Positions 30,090-41,439 of a stretch of DNA of 64,000 bases are shown here, one piece after another. The stretch spans positions 62,001 to 126,000 of the forward strand of contig NBIV01000115.1 of NCBI GenBank assembly GCA_003194525.1, read 5' to 3'. The DNA is from Gracilariopsis chorda (lineage: Eukaryota > Rhodophyta > Florideophyceae > Gracilariales > Gracilariaceae). The notes under the pieces were generated by a model. The model was not told the DNA's origin and ran no database searches. It saw only the letters and a list, made by a program, of their open reading frames with translations. The number at the start of each line of letters is the position of its first letter. Position 1 is the stretch's first letter. Both the position numbers and the translations under genes were made by a program.

Positions 30090-31277
30090 TTATTGGCACT
30101 TAGACCACATTCGGGCTCAGAATAATGCTTCCTAGTAAACGAAAATTGGTCGAACGCAATGGAATAAAGACTTTTCTGATGACCTCTTTCAATTTCGAAG
30201 GTCTGGGTCTGAGCATAGTTCCTATTGACAGGTCAGCACCTTGACCGGAAATACTTTTACAACTTTCAGCATATTCCGCCATCTTGGTAAAAGTTCTTGT
30301 ACCATAAGAATTGGGAAATGGTCATTTCTTTCTATCGCAATCCATCCGGACCCCAACTGTTCCTCTTCCAAAAATCTGGGTACACAGAGAGCTCTAGCTC
30401 AGTTTACCGTCAACAAATTCTAGGTAGAGTAGTTCCTCTCTGGAAAATAGCAGCAGAGATATATGCAATACCCCAGAGTCCAAACCAGAAGCGAAGCGAT
30501 GCGCGAACAAAAGCTCTGAATCCTCAAAGCTTTACTCTACGGAAGATATAAACCTGCCAGATGCCAGCATCTATGCACGTACTGCATAATCTAATTCGTG
30601 AGTACACGCCTTTCTGTTTGTTGAGGTTTGTTGAGACAACCGTGGAGCCATAGACAAGCCTCGCCGTACATGACGTCCCGACAAAAGCAGTGGTCGGATC
30701 AGAGTGGCCTGATATGAGGATAAGAGGTGAAAAACGTCTTCAACAAGCAGTAGTGTTCATTATAACTTGACGCAGTATTAATCTGAACCGAGTTGTCTCG
30801 GATGGAGAGGATGGTAACCAGGGACACTCTTTTGTTTAACTGGCAAAGCTCACTATCCCGTGAACGTGCTCAAAGACTATTATCGCCATTTGTTCGTGCT
30901 TGCAGAACTTCATACAAGGATTTTCTTCTCGCCATATCGTTCGATACGCAGTAATATTTCCAGAGCGTGTCACTCGATCTCCCATTTTGAACTATACTAT
31001 CGGCCATCGCATGCCTTTTGAACTATTCTTTGAACCCTACTGGAAGCATAACCCGGAAGCATTATCACCAGACTATCTCACACACAATTTCAAAGAACAA
31101 TTACCAGAACCCACACAGATAAACTCATCCGTAATCTCAGTACATGTAATCAACGCTCTTCACAAATCCTCGTTCTTGATTCAACAGAAATTGAGAAAAA
31201 ATCGATGCCGAGTTCAAAACATACCTTTCATGGGCGGACTGGAAAGTAATGTACGACAAAATGCATCATTTTGCTTC
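30090..31277 (+). other. MULE interior, degraded
   Basis: Short plus-strand frames at 30297-30551 (KNWEMVISFYRNPSG) and 30900-31337 may be remnants of the transposase C-terminus. The sense sequence before the copia insertion (FKTYLSWADWKVMYDKMHHFASS) continues after it at 35933. No domain is recognised. Confidence 0.4.
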
Positions 31278-31282
31278 TTCAT

Positions 31283-31405
31283 TGTTGTCACACGTTGCCA
31301 GCAGCCGAAGCCGACGCCGGCAGGGATCCATACATAGATACCTCGCCACCTCCTCCTCCTTCGTAAACTCTCGAGCCATCGGACTCCTTGCTCTCTGTCA
31401 CGACA
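31283..31405 (+). repeat. 5' LTR of copia element (shortened)
   Basis: 123 bp from TGTTGTCACACG to TCTGTCACGACA, immediately preceded by the TSD TTCAT. It lacks 72 bp present in the 3' LTR; the missing part lies exactly between two copies of GTTGTCACA. Confidence 0.85.
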
Positions 31406-31416
31406 GGTTATGGGCC
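31406..31416 (+). promoter_or_regulatory. Primer binding site (initiator tRNA-Met, internal)
   Basis: GGTTATGGGCC follows the 5' LTR without a gap. It is complementary to GGCCCATAACC, the anticodon-stem/loop of the highly conserved eukaryotic initiator tRNA-Met, not to a tRNA 3' CCA end. This is the half-tRNA priming arrangement known from Drosophila copia. The TRIM at 51254 has the same site. Confidence 0.75.
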
Positions 31417-31584
31417 TTACACACTGACATAGCATACCCGATCCGCTGTTTTCCCCCTTTGACGATCTTCCACGATCGTCCAGTTTCCACAACGCCTACT
31501 CAGTTTTTCTCCGCACAAGAGCGAAATAAACAGCGTACCGCTCGTGAATCTCGGGCTGCTCGACGCAACAACCATAATTCAGTC

Positions 31585-33609
31585 ATGGCCGACAATCTCG
31601 AGCCCACCGCTACGGCCGGTCCTTCTGCTCCCTCAAGCCAGCAATACGTTGCGTTGCAACAATTATTGGCTCAACTGCAATCCAACGCTGTGGCTTCGTG
31701 GGACTCTAGCAATGAGACGCTTACTAGTCTCACGAAGAAAAATTTTACAAAGTGGCATGCTTCTCTTACCGACATCCTAGCTACGCATAGTTTCTCACAC
31801 ATACTGACTGAGAGTTTTGTTGCAAGCACAGATGAAAATCGAAAGGCATTCGCCTCATGTAGAGCATTGATCACGAACAGCATATCTGAAGAAGTCAATG
31901 AACGCATTCCAAATTCTATCTTTCTCCTGTCCCCGTCGCAAATCGTCTCTCATCTAAAAACCATGCTAGAAGACTCAGCCATGGACATAGATCAACTGCT
32001 GACTGACGCGTCGTTGATCCGCTTTGATGAAAAGACAGGTCTTGTGCCGTACATTGAGAAGCACAGACGTCAGCAAGCCCTGCTAATTGAGGCTGGAGCA
32101 TCCGAGTTTTCCACAGATATTCGTACGGTCAAAATTATACTCAGAGGACTGACTGCCTCTACAAACGTATATTCTACCATCGCAGCCACTTTACTAGCCA
32201 CAACCACGCCATCATCTATTTCTGAGGTGCACAAGGCGCTGAAAGCTTTTGAATCCGCTATAACCATTCATGGCGCACATCACACCCCAATTCAGGATGC
32301 CAAACCCGTTTCTAGCTCACAAGACACGGTGGTCTTGGACAGCCTTATCTCTACCATGGCAGAAATGTCATCCACACTCCGACGAATTGAAAGCAAAATT
32401 GCTGCCCAAAATAGGGCAACATCAAAGAACACACGCAATTATGGCTCTGGCTCCAACAAACTCCAGCACAAGCAAGCTGCAGCCAAGCAAGCTACTGGAA
32501 AAGAAGACGATACTGATTCTCAGGCGCAACTCTTGCAAGCCTTAGCACTTCTTCAGGAGGCGCAGCGCACAGACAATAATGATGAAAGTAAGTTCCTACT
32601 GGACTCTGGGGCGCACCCAACCCACACTTCTTTGGAGCTAACAAGTACCACCGCCCTCAATCCCCCTATTCGCACAATCACCGCCGATGCATCGTCCATA
32701 CCCATCACAACGTCGGGAACTCTGACGATCGAAACTGATCAAAAGCGCACAATCCAGCTACCGGCGCTAATATCGAAAAGAATCCGCGGCACATTGGTTT
32801 CTGTCCATACCCTTGCGCACAAGTACGGCCTTGTCGCGTTCACGCCACATGTAGCGTATGTCATCGACACGTCTCATCCGAGAATAATTGCCTCTGCCAA
32901 ATGGACAGACAGCGGTTACTATCTAAAGAATCCCAAACATTGTCCTTCTCTCGCTTGTGCCACCCGCGCCCACCATCGACCAATTCCCAACACGACTTCG
33001 CGTAAATGGACAATCCTGCGCTCCACAATCCGCCACACAAAAAAAAGGTCCAAAGCTGGGGCCGCCCCTAGCGCCTCTCTCAACCGCCCTAAGACAACAC
33101 CTACGCAATCTCATCCGACTAAAGTGAGATCTGTTAATGACATTTCGCAAGCTTTTCATGAATGGCACCTCAAGTACAACCATATCCGCCCACGAACTCT
33201 ACAAAAAATGGCCACCTTAAACCTTCTCGACCTTCCTCCTATTCTCCGTCGTACACCACCGCCCATCACGTGCACGGGGTGTATACACGGAAAACTGACT
33301 CCGCAACCCCACAAACCTGCCCAACATGTACCCCAGATCGGCCGATCTCTGTCGTCGGACGTCGCAGGTCCTATCAATCCGACATCCGTCCACGGAAACC
33401 GTTATTTCGTCCTGTTCCTCGAGACGAGAACACGCTTCATCTTAGTCTTTTGCGCAGCCAACCGCACCCAACTGTACCACTTCACCGAACGGGTCTTAAA
33501 CCTTATGCGCACAAAGTTTGGTACTTCCCCACTCCTGATAACTACTGACAACGCCGGCGAGTATCGTTCTAATATTTTTCAGAGTATCTTAGACGCCCAT
33601 GGCACATAA
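31585..33609 (+). CDS. Copia gag-protease-integrase (N-terminal part of polyprotein)
   Basis: The start MADNLEPTATAGPS at 31585 is the first in-frame Met after the leader. Gag spans about residues 1-330 (WHASLTDILATHSF, then LTASTNVYSTIAATLL). No CCHC knuckle is visible. Protease has KFLLDSGAHPTH near 32590. Integrase shows the zinc-binding region (HEWHLKYNH and CTGCIHGK), the first catalytic Asp in SSDVAGPI (33358-33360) and the second in TTDNAGEY (33547-33549). The stop TAA at 33607 falls just before the third motif; the same frame resumes with PYTPQENSLVERVIG, carrying the catalytic Glu (33655-33657). Confidence 0.88.
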   Translation: MADNLEPTATAGPSAPSSQQYVALQQLLAQLQSNAVASWDSSNETLTSLTKKNFTKWHASLTDILATHSFSHILTESFVASTDENRKAFASCRALITNSISEEVNERIPNSIFLLSPSQIVSHLKTMLEDSAMDIDQLLTDASLIRFDEKTGLVPYIEKHRRQQALLIEAGASEFSTDIRTVKIILRGLTASTNVYSTIAATLLATTTPSSISEVHKALKAFESAITIHGAHHTPIQDAKPVSSSQDTVVLDSLISTMAEMSSTLRRIESKIAAQNRATSKNTRNYGSGSNKLQHKQAAAKQATGKEDDTDSQAQLLQALALLQEAQRTDNNDESKFLLDSGAHPTHTSLELTSTTALNPPIRTITADASSIPITTSGTLTIETDQKRTIQLPALISKRIRGTLVSVHTLAHKYGLVAFTPHVAYVIDTSHPRIIASAKWTDSGYYLKNPKHCPSLACATRAHHRPIPNTTSRKWTILRSTIRHTKKRSKAGAAPSASLNRPKTTPTQSHPTKVRSVNDISQAFHEWHLKYNHIRPRTLQKMATLNLLDLPPILRRTPPPITCTGCIHGKLTPQPHKPAQHVPQIGRSLSSDVAGPINPTSVHGNRYFVLFLETRTRFILVFCAANRTQLYHFTERVLNLMRTKFGTSPLLITTDNAGEYRSNIFQSILDAHGT

Positions 33610-35001
33610 CTCAAAACCTCAACGCCCTACACCCCTCAAGAAAACTCCCTTGTCGAACGCGTAATTGGTACCCTCTCACGCATTGTTCGAGCAACACTCA
33701 CCCACGCCGGCCTGCCTAACAACTATTGGGAAGATGCCTTGTATGACGCCGTCTTCAAATACAACCGCACTCTCCATCATACCACTAAGCAAATCCCTTA
33801 CACCATGTGGCATCAGTCTTCTCCAAAGGTGTACAACATGTTCGCCTTCGGACAACTTGGGAGCATTCCCATCTTGGCCGACAAGTCCACCCAACGAAAA
33901 CTCGATGCGCGGGGCACCCTCGCACGATATTTGTTTGGAATTGACCACGCCCACGTAATGGTCGAAACCTTGAATGAAAAACAACACAAGCGCGTTCGCT
34001 CTGTCGACTTCCACCCTTACGAGCCTTCTACCGACCCCGTACGAACTACGAATATGGCCTTCAAAGCAAGTTACCAACGACCGGTGCCTACACAAATCAC
34101 AAGCTCCACACACCCCCCCCTGTCGCGCAAACAGGCGCAACAATTTCCCGACGCCAAAGATTGGGAAGCAGCACATAAAGCTGAAATCGATAAGCTTGAT
34201 AGATTGGGAGTGATTGATTGGACCCCACCGAACAAACTTCCAAAACGCCTCATACCACTTACTATGAAATACACCTACAAACGCAACATTAATTCTCAGA
34301 TCGTTGACCACAAAGCACGGCTGGCAGTCAGAGGGGACCTCATGAAACCTCACCAACATTTCGATCCAGACCACACGTCGGCACATCTTGCCCAAAAAGA
34401 GACGGTCCGCCTCGTACTCGCCGTTGCAGCAGCCAAACAGCTACACATCGAACATTTTGATGTCACCACAGCGTACCCACACGAGTTGTACAAATACGAC
34501 AAACCCGTATATGTCAAACAATATCCACTTTTCGACGGCTCTCTCAAGCACCCCACTCCTGGTGGACGCCTTGTTCGAAATCTCTACGGAAACCCATCCG
34601 GCTTTTTTTACTACCTCGAGGGTGCCGTAAATTGCCTTCAGAAACTTGGATATACCCAATCCAACGATGACCCATGCCTCTTTGTCCAACATCACAGCTT
34701 ACACCACTTCACCATAATATGCCTAAACAGCGACGATTACCTAGTCGCTTCGACGCATCAAACCAGCATTGATTCCCTTTTTGTCAGTCTTACTGAGAAA
34801 TATAACATTCGACGCATCGGAAAACCGTCAACCTATCTCGGTTGGACAAGATGTTGTACACTAAGAGCGGTATCCACATCAGCCAACCGAATTACATCAA
34901 ACAAGCACTATCACTGGCCCAGTTGTCAGACTGCAACCCTCGAGCCTCCCCCCATACCTCGAAAGCTCAATTTCACGGACCAACCGACGACGATGACCTA
35001 A
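33610..35001 (+). pseudogene. Copia integrase C-terminus and reverse transcriptase
   Basis: Same frame as the upstream part after the TAA stop. Contains integrase Glu (QENSLVER), NNYWEDALYDAVFKYNRTLHH, the GKEF-like linker, then RT: DWEAAHKAEIDKLDRLGVIDW, KARLAVRGDLMKP, EHFDVTTAYPHELYKYDKPVYVKQ. The catalytic motif, usually YVDD, is NSDD (34726-34737): the two aspartates remain, but Tyr-Val are replaced. At about 34840 the true frame shifts -1. The last ~50 codons to 35001 are out of phase. Confidence 0.85.
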
Positions 35002-35888
35002 TGCCCTCCCACTTCGAACTGTACCGCCAAATTGTTGTCATTCTACGATGGATAACGGACTGCACTCGGCCAGATATTGGGTTTGCAGTCTCCCGTCTTG
35101 GCCAAGCTTCCCATGCTACGACGAAACGTCACTGGAATCTCCTCAAAGAGTTATTGCGCTACTTGAAAGGTACATGTGAGTACGGCATTTTGTACCCCCT
35201 CAACTCCAATTTGTATCACATGAAGCTTTCTTTCAAGATCTTCGCGGACGCAGACTTCGCGACCGATGCTAAGAACCGAAAATCCATTACCGGTTACATT
35301 CTAACTCTACGTGGTGGCCCGATTGCATGGACGTCTTCCCAACAGAGCTGTGTAGCCTTATCGACTGCCGAAGCGGACTACATTGCGGCAACTTCTGGGG
35401 TTCAAAATACCTGCTTTATCCGCAGAGTGTTGCAGTTTTTAAAACTGCATGATGACAAACCTTCCCCGCTTCTTGTAGACAACCAGTCCGTTTTGTCTAT
35501 CGGCCAGAATACTGGTGACTCTAAGCGGCGCAAGTTCATCGACTTAAGACACCACTATTTGCGCCAACACTTGCGACGAGGCAACATCACTCTGCAATAT
35601 GTCCCTTCTCGCCAAAACTTGGCAGACATACTCACAAAAGCCACAGGACGGGTAATATTCCTCCGAATGCGGACTGCGCTGAACGTGACCCACCCTGACG
35701 CGTGCGCTATCACTCCTCATCATCAGGAGGCGTGTTGTCACAAGCGTCCCGCTTCCGACGATCGAGATGCTGCGCAGCTCGCACCACGCGAACCCTCCCG
35801 ACGCAGTTGTCACACGTTGCCAGCAGCCAAAGCCGACGCCGGCAGGGCTCCATACATAGATACCTCGCCACCTCCTCCTCCTTCGTAA
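34842..35888 (+). CDS. Copia RT C-terminus and RNase H
   Basis: Continues the polyprotein in the -1 frame: LDKMLYTKSGIHISQPNYIKQAL, YRQIVVILRWITDCTRPDIGFAVSRL, HWNLLKELLRYLKGT. RNase H follows with FADADFATDAKNRKSITGYI, SSQQSCVALSTAEADYIAA, LLVDNQSVLSIG and the end motif NLADILTKA. These are standard copia RNase H motifs with the catalytic acidic residues in place. The frame runs into the 3' LTR before stopping. Confidence 0.88.
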   Translation: MDKMLYTKSGIHISQPNYIKQALSLAQLSDCNPRASPHTSKAQFHGPTDDDDLMPSHFELYRQIVVILRWITDCTRPDIGFAVSRLGQASHATTKRHWNLLKELLRYLKGTCEYGILYPLNSNLYHMKLSFKIFADADFATDAKNRKSITGYILTLRGGPIAWTSSQQSCVALSTAEADYIAATSGVQNTCFIRRVLQFLKLHDDKPSPLLVDNQSVLSIGQNTGDSKRRKFIDLRHHYLRQHLRRGNITLQYVPSRQNLADILTKATGRVIFLRMRTALNVTHPDACAITPHHQEACCHKRPASDDRDAAQLAPREPSRRSCHTLPAAKADAGRAPYIDTSPPPPPS

Positions 35889-35927
35889 ACTCTCGAGCCA
35901 TCGGACTCCTTGCTCTCTGTCACGACA
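35733..35927 (+). repeat. 3' LTR of copia element
   Basis: 195 bp, beginning TGTTGTCACAAGCG right after a purine run AGGAGGCG (candidate PPT, about 35725-35732), and ending TCACGACA before the TSD TTCAT. The last 120 bp are nearly identical to 31286-31405 (two or three substitutions). Confidence 0.8.
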
Positions 35928-35932
35928 TTCAT

Positions 35933-36384
35933 GAGGTCCAATAGCCGCGAAAAGCTTGAAAGAACTGATGAAGAATGCCGTTGAAGCTCTCTACGAAGGT
36001 CATATGCTGGTCTCTCTTTCATCTTGAAGCCTTATTCCACTACGTAACAACGTCACATCCATGCTCAAAGGACAGGATAGACACCACAATGGCCCCCTAG
36101 AAACAGATAGGAACCGTAAAATTGGGCTTATGAAACACGAAAAAAGGAAACGGTATTGTATGTAAACAATTGGAACTAACAAACGAAAGCATGCTCAATC
36201 CGTGCCTCGACAAGAAAACCTCCTTCGCCTTCAAACATTTCCACCTATTTCAACATTTATTACACAAGCCAGCAGCTCTATGGCTAATACATCTACTCTG
36301 AGGTCTCTCATAGATCAAGTCATCGACAAGCTTAGATCTATGGATAAATAAACCAAACGTCTCTTTGCTTCTTCACTCTCTTCT
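35933..36384 (+). other. MULE interior right of the copia insertion
   Basis: Continuation of the MULE body after removal of the copia element and one TSD copy. The plus sense reads GPIAAKSLKELMKNAVEALYEGH after a stop. No recognised domain. Confidence 0.4.
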
Positions 36385-36575
36385 ATGCCGCAAATGCACA
36401 GAGCGCAAAATCGAGACGCGAACAGAACGACACAATCGATAGCTCACCCCTTCTCGACCCCACAGCGGGGCCGAACGTGGCGAAAAGGAACCAAAAACTG
36501 CACTTTGACGCAAATGCCCGAAAGGAAAGCGCGTTGAAAAATATTGTAGAGCATAGAGCGGGTAGTTAGCAGAAA
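36385..36575 (-). repeat. Right terminal inverted repeat of MULE
   Basis: The reverse complement matches 28113-28307. The outer end is near 36575 (GTTAGCAGA). A tract CCCACAGCGGGG at 36460-36471 is internal to the repeat. Confidence 0.75.
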
Positions 36576-39500
36576 AAATGCGCGAAAGATCGGGCAGAAA
36601 GTTGAGGGGGGAGAGAAGGAGTGGGATGCAGATGATGTGCGAACGGGTGCATTAAGCAGTTTCGAGGTGAGACCAAATCTGGCCGTGTGCTGTAGGCAGT
36701 CCGCCTGCGGCACACTGCCAGACTCGAGTGCTGCGCAGAATCACTGACAACATGGAAAAGCGCGTGCAATTAGGATTTCACAGTGCCAAGCTGTACTTAG
36801 TGGTGCCTGGTTGTCTACGTTGTGCGCTCACCGCCGTGATGGCGTGAGCTCGTACGGTTGATTGATTGCCTGAAAACCGGCCATGTGGGGCTGGCTCTGG
36901 AGGCAATCCCCTGGGGAGCGCCACTGGCTCAACAAAAGTGAACTCCTGACCCCCACTGGAAAAACTCTTACTTTCTTTACTACATCTACATTCAGCCCTA
37001 CCCTCGGGCGTGGGATTTCCACGTGGGGCACCGGCCCTCAGCCGACTGCAGAGCGCGGGCGCATCTACACTTCTACAATTTCGTACTTTGTTTATTAAAG
37101 TAGCCTAGGTTTAGGACAGCTGTCGTAGCGGCTGGCTGTAATAATGTGTCGAGCCCACGCTCCAGCTTCTAAGTAAAGTCTGCCAGACTCTTTGTTGCTT
37201 CAGAACTACAGCTCTGGTATTGCAACAAAAGTCCCTACGGACTTACTCCCCTGTCGACGCCGACATTACAACCTATAGCCTGCGCTAATATATTCAAGGT
37301 TCTCCTCATGTCCCACACTCGGCTGGTATTACACGTTCAGTCCTCCTCACTCTCGTCCTTTGGCCGCTTGTAGTGCTCGTTGCGCTGTTCCTTAGCCCGT
37401 TGGGCTACTGAAAACCCTGTCGTCTGAGTAGGAAGCCGACTCATAGTATAGACCCGGATACTTTAGTGCGGACGCAAACCCCGGTTCGAAAGCTTCGCTC
37501 AATTAGAGTGCCAGACGGCGCAGCCGTAGCAGACGTACACGTGTGGGCTCTGGCAGAATCTCAGGGATACCCTGCTCTCTTGTTTCCACCCGTAGGGTGT
37601 TCGGTCGAAGCGTTGTACAGGAAACAAGCGTAGGCCCTCTTACAGGCGCTGGTCTAATCTTTGGGGTGTGCCCACGTTTTCCGGCGGTTCGCGACGTTCC
37701 CGGTCTACTGAGAGGTCTTGGTTCTAGTCCAACACGTTGGTTGTACGTGTATTACACGACTGTCTTTTTGGAAGCTGTGGGTATCGCTCCGTAGTCGTAC
37801 TTCCGTTGGAAGCATAGAACCGAGCTCGATATTCCAACTATTCTGGCCCTGCTAGACTCTTCCTGGCAGGCTCTGCCTGCTCTTAGCTCAGCTGATAGCG
37901 TATGGTCTCCACAGTAGCACATTGCGCTAGACTGTGATATCTGGAACATATGGACGTGTAAAAAGCATGCGAGCAATCCTTCACTGCTGGCGTGATTCAC
38001 ACGTGTCGTGGTGTGCCGTGGCTGGCAGTGCTGCCCGGTGACAAAAACGTATAGAAAACAAGCGTGTTGCACTACATTAGTAGTATTCTTAGTTTATTAT
38101 GGCCCAGTAGTACGTAAGGGAGGACGGCACTACCGTTTTACCTTGAAATGAAGGTAAGCTGTAATCCAGCTCTACGATTATCGCTTGCACAAAGCAAACA
38201 ACTGCTCCCAGAGTCTCCCCGTCTTCAGATCCGTTATAGTAACTGGCACAGTGTCGTTCAGCACCTCTGATCTGTATTACCGTGTGGATTTGCCCAGTGT
38301 CACCGGTCACTACCGGTTAGGGTATTCTTATTATCTTGGGGTCAGATTGTTGTTTGACTCAGTATCATGGTTTACCGCGCTCGCTGAATTAGCATCACTT
38401 TCACTGTCGGTTTCTTCCGACTTTCCGAACGACCCTCCAGATTGTTACCTTTTCTCTTGGTCCTTTTTCACTTCTCTTTTTCTGTTCTGGATTTAAATGG
38501 CTCAGGAACACTGCTTATACAGGTTTTCAAACCGCACTCAACTCCTGGTTCACCGATTCCTGGTGTCAACTCCGTATATATACCCAGCAGTCACCTCGTT
38601 GCTCCAACGAAATAACATGCCTTGCAGAGGGTTCTACTGCTGAGACTAGCACACAAAAGGGCAAGGGCGCGAAGAACTTGGGAGGATTTTCCGTCGTGAG
38701 AAATTGCTCCACAACGGTTAAGTCTTCGCATCCACTGATAATGAGGCGATCTACATAGTAATATTCATGGCATATGGTGCACCAACAGTACAATTGTGTG
38801 GGGAAACGCAATGCTTAGTGTAAAGTGCTGATCGGTTAGACGTAGCTCACTGGGCAGTGGAGAGGTTTCGTGGAAGGCCCAGGCAGAATATGGGCACGAT
38901 GATCCGAACGACCGAGATCAGTAGACGCCGGTGGAAGGCAGTGAGACTGGACGGGCATCTGCGTCATTCGTGCTCAGAGAACACCCGTAGAGCGTTGGTG
39001 GTCCTGTACAGCTATTTGTTTACCGTGCGGGTTAGTACAACAGGCTATGAAACAGTCTTTACCGCCAACTAGAACAAGATACTAGTCCTTTTGGTTGGAC
39101 GAGCTCTGGTTTTGCTCTTCTTAGAGGTAGGTACACGAGCTCCGACAAATATTCCCACTTTCCACGTGGTGCGCCTCAGCTGCTGTGCACCCCGTGAGAT
39201 ACATGCCAGTAGCTGGACTAGGCGAGCGCGCGCTATCTCTAAAAGAAATTAATTAACAACCCATCAAGCCGTGCCGTCATGTCTGCCATCTCTTCCATTA
39301 GGACACGTGTGCTCTGCTCCCGAATCCCGGTCCTGCTGTCTGTCAGGTTGATTCTCGCCACCTGTATACCTTCTTTATCCGCCAAGCCCACGTCATCTTT
39401 CCCAGCGTTGGCGGCCTTAAGCCTGTACGTTACGTCCCTACGGTCTTTTTACCACATCGTGGGCACCTAAGTGTTGTAAACAGGCACCAGTGGCTTAATG

Positions 39501-41190
39501 TAGTTGTTTTAATCTAGGTGATGCTCTGCAGCATCGCTTTATATACAATGAGCCAGTCTCTGGTTGTATCTTTCGACCAAACCATGGGTGTGCAGATGTT
39601 AGGATGTCGTTCTGACATGCTTGATTGTCAAGGTAGCATAAGACTGTGAAAATAATTTACAAATGAACAGAGTACCGTTCAATGCAACATTATGCAGACC
39701 TAAACCATAGTGATAGGTCTCAAGAGCCAAAAAAAGGAAAACATGTATCTCCTGTAGAGCAATGCTCTTCGCGGTACTTGCGGATATATGTGTTCATAAA
39801 TCCCTCGTGAGCAGTCGTGGACTGGCCCTGGTATATGAGAAGCAATTCCCCAATGCTGTGGTTTTGGAAAAATTTGTACTGTGGTGATTAGACATTGTTG
39901 ACCGAAATACGGATATCACACATTTGTGGGTGCATTCAAACCTTTCTGAGGAAAATGCGCACCTACTTATGTATTTCCACGTTTATCTATATATCTATAT
40001 AGACTTCATAGTATACGGTTGACGGACTGCGGCTTACTACGTTAAGTGAGTTGGAGCCGTCCCGGTCAATAAACTTCGCACAAGCGAGTGTTTGGCTCTC
40101 ACTCAGGAACCCCTGGCGCACGATATCCTCCTTCGGAGAGTTCTCGATTTGTGTGGGACTATCCATCCCCCTCTTAGCGCTTTCAACCACATTTATAGAC
40201 TTGTGTATGTCTCTTCCTGTATGTTTCGTTTATTGGTATTTTTCCTTTACAACAGGTGATATTTATCGTGCTTACCGGTGACCCGTCATTCACACCTCAC
40301 CAAAGTGATTTTCCTCCATATCACCGCCACTCTGCGTGTCTCTATCGTCTCTAGGCCACTCACACGCCTGTGCGCCAGTCGTGAAGGGAGTTCCAGAGTT
40401 ACAATCGGCTTGTGTACTCACTGCAGGTGGTTCTGATGCTGCGGCACCCTTTCCAGAGGAGAAGACCTCGAAGACCCTCGTGTGCTTTTTCCCGTCTCGG
40501 GGTACTGCACCACATCTCCAGCTATGCTAGTTTGCAATGATATTTTTTTGTAGTCCTTACACACATATAAATAATAGAAATGATTATTTGATAGTCCTTT
40601 GGTACAGCCAGTGGTGAGCACAACGTCCGTGAAATAGCACTTTTAGAGTCGGCCTAACAGATGGGTTCCAATAGGTCGTGGTCTTCAGAATATAGGGGTG
40701 GAGATCAGGGGAATCCTGAAAGGAGATCCACAACCACCAAGCGGGAGCGTGTTCACTGGGCGGAAGATGATCTTGCAGGCGCTGCTATGTATGCGCTGAG
40801 TATCGGCGGCTTAGAAACCACACCTAGAGGATGACGTAATAGTATACTTGAAGGTGAGTATCACGAGGTTGAACCAGACGAACTACAACAAGCCTCGAGG
40901 GTGCTTCGTTTATTTCCCCGGAGTTGGACCTTCCAGCAGCGCATTATACACAATGCCGCGAGCTGACCTCGACGGAAACTATCGACTTTATCGTATAAAA
41001 ACCTAAGTTAGGTTATCTTATCTAGTTGAATTACAATCCGCTGCAACAATTCCTCGGGAGTCGTGTGCCCACATGGCATCAGTTAGAAAATACTAGTGCT
41101 TCACTAAGATTCTTCCGTAACAGCCCATCCTTAGGAGCATGCACAGTACCCACTGTACTACAAGCCCCGAGAAAACTTAGATAGTGCCTA
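36576..41190. other. Unassigned, repeat-like region
   Basis: 4.6 kb without a gene I can name. Coding-like fragments: 37444-37337 on - (35 codons, MSRLPTQTTGFSVAQRAKEQ...), about 39465-39240 on - (about 70 codons without a start, AGKDDVGLADKEGIQVARIN then VLMEEMADMTARLDG, coiled-coil-like and gag-like), and 40661-40834 on + (57 codons, ending VHWAEDDLAGAAMYALSIGG). These suggest an old retroelement whose termini I could not define. The rest shows no structure I can support. Confidence 0.35.
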
Positions 41191-41439
41191 AAAAAGATAC
41201 GGCATAATAAAATCTAACTGTATGTCTTGAAGCTATAGAAACATTCGACAAACGTGTCGAATAAAATAGAACGTTTAAAATGGGTTTTAAAGGTATTCAA
41301 AATGAGACAGAGTTCAAATAACGTTCGAAAATTACAGTTCAGATGTTGAGCTGTAAGGAGATCTCAAGTCAGTGCAAACCACTAAAACATGGCTACAAGG
41401 TAGCTATCTTGTGCCACGACGCCAGCAAAAACGAGGCGA

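Larger units (their letters stand above)
31283..35927 (+). mobile_element. Ty1/copia LTR retrotransposon
   Basis: A 4645 bp element with exact 5 bp target-site duplications TTCAT (31278-31282 and 35928-35932). LTRs are 31283-31405 and 35733-35927. The primer site follows the 5' LTR. A single gag-pol reading direction encodes gag, protease, integrase, RT and RNase H in copia order. An in-frame TAA at 33607-33609 and one frameshift near 34840 break the polyprotein, so this copy needs recoding or is dead. Short LTRs and compact organisation are typical of copia elements. Confidence 0.93.
28113..36575 (+). mobile_element. MULE (Mutator-like) DNA transposon, interrupted by copia
   Basis: Long terminal inverted repeats of about 195 bp bound the element: 28113-28307 on the left and 36385-36575 on the right. 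They share TCTATGCTCTACAA, GGGCATTTGCGTCA, GTGCAGTTTTTGGTT, ATCGATTGTGTCGT and GCATTTGCGGCAT in inverted order. Between them lies a broken transposase with a MULE-type DDE segment. A 4.6 kb copia element (31283-35927) sits inside. Without it the element would be about 3.8 kb. Outer ends are accurate to about 5 bp, and a 9 bp target duplication was not confirmed. The left end abuts a truncated Ty3 family B copy. Confidence 0.75.

Noticed and set aside
37137-37270. Possible 134 bp LTR (TGTAATAATGTGTCG...CGACATTACA)
   Set aside because: No partner copy, PBS or TSD was found in the window.
36576-41190. A host gene in the unassigned block
   Set aside because: Only short fragments are open and none shows a domain; better treated as old repeat DNA.
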